Below, piece by piece: positions 1 through 6,109 of a stretch of 14,543 nucleotides of DNA. How positions within the stretch are numbered: the first letter of the stretch is position 1; each line of letters begins with the position of its first letter. Source of the DNA: Candidatus Yonathbacteria bacterium RIFOXYC2_FULL_47_9 (GTDB taxonomy: Bacteria; Patescibacteriota; Minisyncoccia; Phycocordibacterales; UBA1550); contig MHUY01000003.1 of the NCBI GenBank assembly GCA_001825115.1, positions 1 to 14,543 of the forward strand, given 5' to 3'. The position numbers and the translations under genes were made by a program. The notes beneath the pieces were generated by a model. The model ran no database searches, had not been told where the DNA came from, and saw only the letters and a list, made by a program, of their open reading frames with translations.

Positions 1-1142
1 GGCTGTATTCTAAAGGTCAGAATATTTTGATGGTGGTGCTCGGCGCCAGGTGGACACAAACAAGATTCTGTTTTTTTGAAATATATTTTTATTTCTGTTT
101 TATCTTCGGTAAGTGCTTTGCCGCTTTCGAGATAAAACGGTACGCCGCTCCAGCGTTCATTGTCAACAAATGCTTTGACGCGAAAATACGTTTCAGTTGA
201 TGAGTCTGATGCAACCAAAGGTGTCTCAAGATATCCCTCATACTGGCCTCGTACCAGAGAAGATGCTGCTGTGTCGGCGGTCACGGGACGAAGGGATCCC
301 AAAACGCGAGCACGTTCAGTACGAATGCGTGCGGCATCAAGCTCAAGAGGATCCTCCATGGCAATAAATGCGAGCATTTGGAGTAAATGGTTTTGCCCCA
401 CATCGCGCAGTGCTCCTATTTCATCATAGAATGCTCCCCTGTTCCCTACTTCTTTTTTTTCATGAAGTACAATCTCCACTTTTTCTATATAGGCTTTGTT
501 CCAAAGTGGCTCAAAGAGCATGTTTGAAAATCGAAACATTAAAATATCTTGAAGCGCCTCTTTCGCGAGATAGTGATCAATACGAAAAACCTGCTCCTCG
601 CGAAAAAGCTCTCCGAGAGTACGGTCGAGTTCTTGCGCCGTCGCAATGTCGTTACCGAATGGTTTTTCAACCAAGATGCGTGTCCAACCCGTTTCGTCGC
701 TGCAAGGTTTTGTAAGTCCTGATGCTGCCAGTTTTTCAAAGATGCCTTTGTAGTACACGGGTGGCACCGCAAGGTAAAAAAGTTTGTTGGTGCATTGTCC
801 AAACAAAGACTCTTCGGTTTCTAGAACTTCTCTGAGTCGCTCGTAACTCTCAGTATTGTCAAATGTTCCTTGGGTGTATGAAATATGCGCAAGAAACTCC
901 TCGAGAATATCTTCTTTAAGAGAACCATCTTTGCTGAGGATGGAATTTTTTGCGACCTCTCGATAATCTTCGTGTGAAAGAGATCGGCGTGATACACCCA
1001 CTATTTTAAACGCAAACGGTAAATACCCATTTTGAAAAAGGTCAAAAAGTGACGAAATAAGTTTGCGGGTGGCAAGATCTCCTGTAGCACCAAATATCGT
1101 AATAATGGTCGGCGGTGGAGTCGTTTCAGTGCGGGGTTGCAT
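1..1142 (-). CDS. zwf: Glucose-6-phosphate dehydrogenase, partial (C-terminus outside window)
   Basis: Oxidises glucose 6-phosphate to 6-phosphogluconolactone with NAD(P)+, the entry step of the oxidative pentose phosphate pathway; cytosolic. Translating the minus strand from ATG at 1142 gives an open frame of about 380 residues running off the left edge; the family is usually about 480-510. The N-terminal Rossmann motif GATGDLA is at residues 18-24, EKPFG at 159-163, and the substrate-binding/catalytic signature RIDHYLAKE at 187-195 (His190, Lys194). The usual Gly before that Lys is Ala193 here. The start lies 19 bases after the stop of the GH15 gene and has its own predicted -10 box; GGAG lies only one base from the ATG, too close for a normal Shine-Dalgarno. 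Last gene of a cluster of alpha-glucan genes, suggesting that glucan-derived glucose enters the pentose phosphate pathway. The family call is very secure; NAD versus NADP preference cannot be read here. Confidence 0.96.
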   Translation of the reverse strand, partial: MQPRTETTPPPTIITIFGATGDLATRKLISSLFDLFQNGYLPFAFKIVGVSRRSLSHEDYREVAKNSILSKDGSLKEDILEEFLAHISYTQGTFDNTESYERLREVLETEESLFGQCTNKLFYLAVPPVYYKGIFEKLAASGLTKPCSDETGWTRILVEKPFGNDIATAQELDRTLGELFREEQVFRIDHYLAKEALQDILMFRFSNMLFEPLWNKAYIEKVEIVLHEKKEVGNRGAFYDEIGALRDVGQNHLLQMLAFIAMEDPLELDAARIRTERARVLGSLRPVTADTAASSLVRGQYEGYLETPLVASDSSTETYFRVKAFVDNERWSGVPFYLESGKALTEDKTEIKIYFKKTESCLCPPGAEHHHQNILTFRIQ

Positions 1143-1149
1143 ACTCCAG

Positions 1150-1155
1150 AGTATA
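1150..1155 (-). promoter_or_regulatory. Predicted -10 box of zwf, leaderless spacing
   Basis: TATACT on the minus strand, followed by seven bases and then the zwf ATG. A start site about 7 bases after the box would fall on the ATG itself. A weak TTTATC lies 17 bases upstream as a possible -35. It sits in the 19-base gap after the GH15 stop codon. Prediction from sequence only. Confidence 0.45.
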
Positions 1156-1161
1156 CCTTTT

Positions 1162-3156
1162 TTACTCTTCTTGATAAAGAGGGTTGGCTCTGAGGGCGAT
1201 GCCGAGTTCTTGAAGGCGGTTTAAGTATTGAATAACGGTCGTAATGTATTCCGAATGACTCCATGTGAGAGGTGTTGCTGAGAGCTGCTCTCCTGTGTAG
1301 GGGTGAATTTGCTCTGAAAGAACCCCTGAGAATGATGCATGCTTGAGTGTCCATGCAAGCCATTTGTGTACGGGTGCAAAATCAGCTTCATTTTTTGCTT
1401 TTGCAATATAATATTTTGCCAGCCAGAGCGTCGTAATGATCCATGGATTACCGGGGATACCGCCTGCTGATCGGAAATAGTAGTCACCTTCATATCGTGC
1501 AACACCCGAAACTTCTGTTTTGCAGACAAGACGATCTTCTACTTGTTTGATTGCACGAGCAAGACGTGGGTCTTCGACGTCAAGTACCCCGAATGCAAAC
1601 ACTCCATAAATACTCGACATATCGAGAGTATTGTCATAGGTGAGCGTTCCATCATCTGTCACATTAAGCATCTTTACAAAAATGCCTTGCGATTCATCAT
1701 AGAGATAGGTGAGCATTGCCTGGCGAATCTCAAAGGCTGCGGTGCTGTATATTTGCTCGCTCTTTTCTTTGCCGAGGAGTTTGGCAAATTTTGATGCGGC
1801 AATAAGCGCCCCATAGACCGTAGATACGGTGAAGGTATGGATGCCGAATTTTTCCTCCCAAAGGTCATAGGATGCTTTCGGAAGACGGGTTTTTGGATCT
1901 CGGTATCCCACCATAAAATCAGCCGCGCGCTTTACAAGGTTGTTGTAGACTTGTTCGACAAACTCAAGGTCTTTGGACTGCACATAATGTTTCCACAGAG
2001 CAATGATTACCAGCGCCGTTTCATCTTCTTGGATGGGAAGCTCTATTTTGCCATTACGCATCCAAGGGTGCCACGAGCTTCCCAATGAGCCGTCAGAACG
2101 ATATTTGTGCATGAGGTAGCCATCATCAGTAATAGCTTCATTGCAGAACAAAAAGAATCGCTCGGCAACATTAAAATCCCCCGCCATATCAAACGCTAGT
2201 GCAGAAAGAGCACCGTCTCGTGGCCACATATAGCTGTAGGTGTCGCGACCATTTTGGAGCATATCGGAGTCTGCTGAAGCAAGGATTGCACCGCGGTTAT
2301 CTGCATGCGTACGAATCATGAGAAGTGACTGCTTAAAAAGCGTAATTTCACTTTCAGTAAGCCCGTAAAAACTAAAATTATATTTATTGACCCATGCGCG
2401 CCAAAAATCATGCGTGGTGCGTATCAGATGTCCTGGTTTTTTTTCAAGAGTGTATGCGTTAAGTGCCAATGCTTCTTTAATAGACTCCGCGGCGGCGATC
2501 CAGTAGTGAATCGTCCCTTCTTCTCCGGGAGCGAGGTCGAGATAAAAACCAATTACCGAGTCAGAAGGGCCGTGCTCGATAAGGTTTTTGGTAAGGGCGC
2601 CGTCTTCAGCATCCTTGAAGCTTCCTTCTTTGCCCTCAATTTTAAAAATACCTGTTGTATAGTCATCAAAGCCTCCCTTTTCTGAAAGGCCGTTGACGAG
2701 AAAGACGCGCTTGCCATTGTAGTGGATAATGACATGATTGATAGGGTCGAAATATGAAGTGTCTCCTCGGTGCGATTCATATATCTCGAATTCGTGATTG
2801 AAAAAAAGTTTTATAGTACGCGCACGGTCTGATTCATTTTTGACGGTGACCGCGCGTAGAAAAATATTTTTTTCATTGTAGACGGTGTCAGAAAAGTTCA
2901 GCGTTACCCCTAGTGTACTGTTTTTTGCTGTGGTCTCGCCAACAAGCGAATCACTTGCTGAACCAATGTGTATGTCCCAGTTTGGGTTGTCGAACCAATT
3001 GAGCTGATAGTCAACATAAACACCGACACGATGGGTATAATGCCCCCCCACATGGTTCTCGAGTCCTACATACGGAAAATAGAAATCACGAACTTGCGCG
3101 CGCTTGTCAGTGCAGACGAGAATATTTCCGTTACCGAGTGAAAGGGACTTGGGCAT
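1162..3156 (-). CDS. GH15 family glucoamylase (glucan 1,4-alpha-glucosidase-like)
   Basis: Inverting exo-hydrolase that releases glucose from non-reducing ends of alpha-glucans; some GH15 members instead act on trehalose or isomalto-linkages. The 664-residue protein has an N-terminal beta-sandwich-type region (about 1-260) and an (alpha/alpha)6 barrel (about 265-650), the layout of prokaryotic glucoamylases. Barrel motifs include YMWPRDGAL (309-317), YDLWEE (430-435) and GEQLSATPLTWSH (622-634). By match to fungal glucoamylase, Glu434 is the general acid and Glu623 the general base, so both catalytic residues are present. There is no signal peptide (MPKSLSLGNG...), so it should act in the cytosol on an internal or imported glucan. 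It lies 44 bases after the GH57 gene and 19 before zwf. The ATG is supported by a promoter box placed exactly six bases upstream. Exact substrate is uncertain. Confidence 0.93.
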   Translation of the reverse strand: MPKSLSLGNGNILVCTDKRAQVRDFYFPYVGLENHVGGHYTHRVGVYVDYQLNWFDNPNWDIHIGSASDSLVGETTAKNSTLGVTLNFSDTVYNEKNIFLRAVTVKNESDRARTIKLFFNHEFEIYESHRGDTSYFDPINHVIIHYNGKRVFLVNGLSEKGGFDDYTTGIFKIEGKEGSFKDAEDGALTKNLIEHGPSDSVIGFYLDLAPGEEGTIHYWIAAAESIKEALALNAYTLEKKPGHLIRTTHDFWRAWVNKYNFSFYGLTESEITLFKQSLLMIRTHADNRGAILASADSDMLQNGRDTYSYMWPRDGALSALAFDMAGDFNVAERFFLFCNEAITDDGYLMHKYRSDGSLGSSWHPWMRNGKIELPIQEDETALVIIALWKHYVQSKDLEFVEQVYNNLVKRAADFMVGYRDPKTRLPKASYDLWEEKFGIHTFTVSTVYGALIAASKFAKLLGKEKSEQIYSTAAFEIRQAMLTYLYDESQGIFVKMLNVTDDGTLTYDNTLDMSSIYGVFAFGVLDVEDPRLARAIKQVEDRLVCKTEVSGVARYEGDYYFRSAGGIPGNPWIITTLWLAKYYIAKAKNEADFAPVHKWLAWTLKHASFSGVLSEQIHPYTGEQLSATPLTWSHSEYITTVIQYLNRLQELGIALRANPLYQEE

Positions 3157-3162
3157 GTGTAA

Positions 3163-3190
3163 ATTATACTAGAACAAAAAGTAAAAACAA
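3163..3190 (-). promoter_or_regulatory. Predicted sigma-70 promoter of the GH15 gene, leaderless
   Basis: On the minus strand TTGTTT (3190-3185), a 16-base spacer, then a perfect TATAAT (3168-3163), six bases and the ATG at 3156. The predicted transcription start coincides with the ATG, so the mRNA would have no 5' leader. It fills most of the 44-base gap after the GH57 gene, meaning this gene can be transcribed independently of upstream readthrough. Confidence 0.6.
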
Positions 3191-3200
3191 TCAGAAATTA

Positions 3201-4454
3201 TTAAGAAATATGATGAACAGCTACTTTCTTGGGTTTTATGTCATCCAATTCGGGTGCGCGGTAGTTATGAATGCGAAGCTTCATGTCTTGAAGTGCATTC
3301 ATGTACGCAATGAAAGCCTCATACGGAGTGTTGTAAGGATTGAAATATTTATGAACATCGCCGTCGTTAAACCATTTGGTGCACATGTAATAAAAATGAT
3401 CCGAGGTCTGCAATTTGCGCCAATCTTCGATTAGGCGCGCGTCGTCAGTAGCGAGAACTTCTCCTTCCATACTGTATATACTTTGTATTGCGTCGTGTTG
3501 CATCGCATTTGAAAGCCACGCTGAAAGATCGCGCTCGACATCTGCCCACGACATATAGTTGTGCACATCAAGTTCAGCAACGGGCTCGTAACGCGCTATT
3601 GCTTCAGAAGGAGTCACGAAATCATTATCGGGATGTTTGTAGATCTCCTCGGGTAGATGACGCAGGAAATTAAAAATACCCGTGTCTTCCCATTGGTGCT
3701 CACCAAAGGTCTCGTAGTCCATAAACAGATTGATTATCTGGCCATTACCGTTGACCTGAGATGCCCACTCCGCAAACTTGGGTGCCGTCAAAGGAAAGTC
3801 TGCCCATTCTTTTGACGAAAAGCGAAATGCTATGTCATCCGAGAGACGGTAGTTTTTAAGGAGGAGCTTGATGTTCTTGGTCCCCTGTGGTTTGTAGAGG
3901 AAGTTTGGACTCCTCCACCCAAGGACGTGGTCTGCCCCCTCGGCAATGATACCTTTGTACCCCATCTTTTCTACTTCGTGTGCGAGAGCGTTATTGTAGA
4001 TGAGTTCGGTGTTACGAAATACGGTTGGTGTGACACCAAAAAGTTTTTGTATTTTTTCGCGGTGCATTGCAACCTGGCGACGAAACTCCTCGGGTGAATA
4101 GAGAAATGATAGCGAATGATAGTAAGTCTCCTCGAGGACCTCGGCACGACCCGTTGCAACAAGCTTTTGAAATGATTCGAGCGTTTCGGGGCTAAACTCT
4201 TCGAGTTGATCAAGGAATACTCCTGAAAACGAGAAGCTTATTTTGAATTCCGGGTGTTTGTTCAAGAGCTCGAGCATTACTGCGTTTGCAGGCAAGTAGC
4301 ACTTCCCCGCTACTTTGTGGAGAATTTTTTTGTTGTTGATGGACCGTTCAGAATCATCATTGAAATATTCACTGTCACGACCAACGTCAAACACACGGTA
4401 ATCCTTTACGCGAAATGGTTGGTGCACTTGAAAATAAAAGCAGATTGATGCCAT
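3201..4454 (-). CDS. GH57 family alpha-amylase-like glycoside hydrolase
   Basis: Retaining alpha-glucan-active enzyme, expected to cut internal alpha-1,4 bonds. The five GH57 conserved regions are visible: HQPF (11-14); the EETYYHS segment (108-114); FRNTELIY (146-153) with nucleophile Glu150; FMDYETFGEHQ (244-254) with acid/base Asp246; and NYMSWADVERDLSAWLSNAMQ (299-319). The NTELIY and DYETFGEH forms are those I associate with the short alpha-amylase subgroup rather than the longer GH57 branching enzymes or 4-alpha-glucanotransferases; 417 residues fits. There is no signal peptide, so it is cytosolic. It sits between a glycogen-synthase-like GT4 and a GH15 glucoamylase, 23 bases after the former, which argues for turnover of a stored glucan. 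Transferase or branching activity cannot be excluded from sequence. Confidence 0.92.
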   Translation of the reverse strand: MASICFYFQVHQPFRVKDYRVFDVGRDSEYFNDDSERSINNKKILHKVAGKCYLPANAVMLELLNKHPEFKISFSFSGVFLDQLEEFSPETLESFQKLVATGRAEVLEETYYHSLSFLYSPEEFRRQVAMHREKIQKLFGVTPTVFRNTELIYNNALAHEVEKMGYKGIIAEGADHVLGWRSPNFLYKPQGTKNIKLLLKNYRLSDDIAFRFSSKEWADFPLTAPKFAEWASQVNGNGQIINLFMDYETFGEHQWEDTGIFNFLRHLPEEIYKHPDNDFVTPSEAIARYEPVAELDVHNYMSWADVERDLSAWLSNAMQHDAIQSIYSMEGEVLATDDARLIEDWRKLQTSDHFYYMCTKWFNDGDVHKYFNPYNTPYEAFIAYMNALQDMKLRIHNYRAPELDDIKPKKVAVHHIS

Positions 4455-4471
4455 AAAATATTATTATGATT

Positions 4472-4480
4472 ATTATATCA
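4472..4480 (-). promoter_or_regulatory. Predicted extended -10 promoter of the GH57 gene
   Basis: The minus strand reads TGA-TATAAT, an extended -10 box with a perfect hexamer. Its TGA is also the stop codon of the upstream glycosyltransferase gene. The predicted start is about 10 bases before the GH57 ATG (4454). No -35 of good quality is seen, as is common for extended -10 promoters. Confidence 0.5.
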
Positions 4481-5710
4481 GATTACGCGCACTTCAGGTG
4501 GAACACCGCAGTCGCAAATCATCTTTGCATAGTAGTCGATACATTTTTTACTTGCTGCGTCCCAGGTAATTTTTTTAACTTCCTCACGACTGTTACCCCA
4601 GAGGGTTTGCCAGAGTGAACGATGCGACACAACACCAAGGATCTTGTTTGCCATGTCGTCAGTATCCCAAAAATCTGTCTTGAGTGCGTGGGTAAGCACT
4701 TCGGATACTCCGGACTGCTTAGAAATGAGTACGGGTGCCCCAGCGATGATTGATTCAAGGGGAGTAATACCAAACGGTTCTGATACCGATGGCATTACAA
4801 AAAGATCGGCTGTGCGGTAAACAGCACTCAGGTCGTCACCACGAAGAAAGCCGACGAACATTACATTGTTTGAAATACCAAGGTGTGCTGCCTCGAGCAT
4901 CATCTGTCGCTCCATATCTCCGCTTCCTGCAACAAGAAAGAGTACGTTAGGATTGTGCTCTAGTACGCGCTTTGCTGCACGGATGAAGTACTCTGGCCCC
5001 TTTTGGATGGTAATACGCCCCGCAAAGAGTACGATCTTTTGCCCATTGCGTTTGAGTTCTGAAAGACTATCGGGAATATTTGCGTAGTCACATTCATCGA
5101 TGCCATTGTGTACTACTTCGATTTTTTCAGCAGGGATACCGTAATGCTTGATAATCTTTTCTTTGGTAAAGTTTGAGACTGCAATAATACCGTCTGCATA
5201 CTCCATCGACATGCGCTCAATGTCGTAGACATCTTGATTGACCCCTTGTCCTCCTGTGCGGTCAAATTCAGTTGCGTGCATATGGAGAATGAGCGGCTTG
5301 CCAGAAATTTTCTTTGCTTCAACTCCAGCAAGGAACGACAACCAGTCATGCGCGTGAATTACATCAAAAGATTCCTTTTGAGCAATCTCGCGTGCTCGCA
5401 AAGCATAGCGACGGACTTCTTGAAGGAGGGTGTTGCCGTAGATATCTGAAATTATTTTATCTCGTTCGCGCACATACCCCTCAGAGGTGACATAAGGTTT
5501 GAGAGAGGATTCAACTTCAAGGAACTTTATTTTTCGCGTGTCAGCAAAAAGGATACTCATAAACGATGCCGTGACGCCCACTTTTTTAGGAAGCACGAAG
5601 AGGACATCGATTTGTCTGTTCGCGAGCGCACGAGTAAGGCCAAAACACGCAGTGCCTAAGCCGCCGCTGTTATGAGGTGGAAATTCCCAGCCGAACATGA
5701 GTACGCGCAT
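4478..5710 (-). CDS. GT4 glycosyltransferase, glycogen/starch synthase-like
   Basis: Retaining GT-B glycosyltransferase, probably adding glucose from a nucleotide sugar to an alpha-1,4-glucan. The 410-residue protein starts MRVLMFGWEFPPHNSGGLGT; the GGLG at 16-19 fills the place of the KxGGL loop of glycogen synthases. HAHDWLS is at 119-125, the second Rossmann domain begins near 225 (LFAGRITIQKG, with Arg232 and Lys237), and the EX7E motif is Glu311-Glu319 (SEPFGITPLES). There is no signal peptide or membrane segment. It is the first gene of the minus-strand alpha-glucan cluster, followed after 23 bases by GH57. GT4 enzymes are diverse, so sucrose-phosphate-synthase-like or envelope-glycan roles are possible; the linked GH57 and GH15 genes favour glucan synthesis. 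No adenylyltransferase (GlgC) or phosphorylase is in view. Confidence 0.88.
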   Translation of the reverse strand: MRVLMFGWEFPPHNSGGLGTACFGLTRALANRQIDVLFVLPKKVGVTASFMSILFADTRKIKFLEVESSLKPYVTSEGYVRERDKIISDIYGNTLLQEVRRYALRAREIAQKESFDVIHAHDWLSFLAGVEAKKISGKPLILHMHATEFDRTGGQGVNQDVYDIERMSMEYADGIIAVSNFTKEKIIKHYGIPAEKIEVVHNGIDECDYANIPDSLSELKRNGQKIVLFAGRITIQKGPEYFIRAAKRVLEHNPNVLFLVAGSGDMERQMMLEAAHLGISNNVMFVGFLRGDDLSAVYRTADLFVMPSVSEPFGITPLESIIAGAPVLISKQSGVSEVLTHALKTDFWDTDDMANKILGVVSHRSLWQTLWGNSREEVKKITWDAASKKCIDYYAKMICDCGVPPEVRVI

Positions 5711-5733
5711 AAATATGTAAAAGGTTTATCATC

Positions 5734-5742
5734 ATTCTAGCA
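5734..5742 (-). promoter_or_regulatory. Predicted extended -10 promoter of the alpha-glucan cluster
   Basis: The minus strand reads TGC-TAGAAT, an extended -10 element. A TTGCGC with a 19-base spacer lies upstream (5764-5759) inside the 8-bp palindrome TTGCGCAA. The predicted start is about 17 bases before the GT4 start codon. No Shine-Dalgarno is present. Confidence 0.4.
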
Positions 5743-5806
5743 CAGTGGTGCAAAAATTGCGCAAGAAATGTGTGGATAGCTACAACCATACTCTCTGTTG
5801 CATGCA

Positions 5807-5854
5807 TGGTATACTAAAAATTGGTCGAATAAAGACAAAAACAATTTTTAAAAT
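5807..5854 (+). promoter_or_regulatory. Predicted promoters of the 63-residue protein gene
   Basis: Two candidates. An extended -10, TGG-TATACT (5807-5815), would give a leader of about 39 bases. Closer in, TAAAAT (5849-5854) is followed by exactly six bases and the ATG at 5861, the leaderless arrangement seen elsewhere in the window. No Shine-Dalgarno precedes the ATG. An 8-bp palindrome TGCATGCA (5799-5806) touches the first box. The 150-base region 5711-5860 otherwise holds only the divergent promoter of the alpha-glucan cluster. Confidence 0.4.
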
Positions 5855-5860
5855 AAAATT

Positions 5861-6052
5861 ATGCTCAATAATCACGTATACAACCTCCTTCTACAAGCTA
5901 CCCAAGAGCACAAAAGTCTCTGGCGTATCAAAGATTCTTATAAAAAAGATGCTGAGGGCTGTGCAGAGTGCATTGCTTTCTGGGAAAAGATGGAAAAAGA
6001 TAAAGAAGGTCATGTTGCCGAACTCGAAGAGATGCTCAAGAAACATATTTAA
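5861..6052 (+). CDS. Small CxxC protein of unknown function (63 residues)
   Basis: I do not know a function. The product is a small, charged, probably all-helical protein: an N-terminal helix with EHKSLWRIK (16-24), a Cys-x-x-Cys pair (Cys34, Cys37, CAEC) and a Lys/Glu-rich amphipathic C-terminal helix (about 41-61) that could form a coiled coil. There is no signal peptide. The pattern (YNLL..., KSLWRIK, CxEC, FW, HVxEL) resembles small conserved proteins I associate with CPR genomes; this is from memory. Support for a real gene: ATG start, promoter-like boxes upstream, and a strong terminator beginning 22 bases after the stop. A larger overlapping plus-strand frame (5745-6059) has no such features and was rejected. 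The Cys pair could bind metal or form a disulfide. Confidence 0.72.
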   Translation: MLNNHVYNLLLQATQEHKSLWRIKDSYKKDAEGCAECIAFWEKMEKDKEGHVAELEEMLKKHI

Positions 6053-6073
6053 GAAATAATTTGTTTTACTGAT

Positions 6074-6109
6074 AATATAAAAGACGCCTTTGCTGGCGTT
6101 TTTTATATT
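6074..6109. terminator. Bidirectional intrinsic terminator between convergent genes
   Basis: Arms 6074-6088 and 6095-6109 form a 15-bp stem (one G-U pair) around the loop TTTGCT. The core is GACGCC/GGCGTT, flanked by A- and T-rich ends, so both transcripts get a U tract. It ends the plus-strand small gene and the minus-strand surface-protein gene. The right arm includes the stop codon (6103-6105) and the last codons of the surface protein. Confidence 0.85.

Noticed and set aside
1001..1363. 120-residue minus-strand frame across the zwf/GH15 junction
   Set aside because: Out of frame with both clearly recognisable genes that it overlaps.
5798..5815. TTGCAT close to TATACT as a full -35/-10 pair
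   Set aside because: Only six bases separate them, far below the usual 16-19; kept only as an extended -10.
5745..6059. 104-residue plus-strand frame overlapping the small CxxC gene
   Set aside because: Begins inside the divergent promoter region, upstream of both predicted promoters of the small gene, and is a different frame from the better-supported 63-residue protein.
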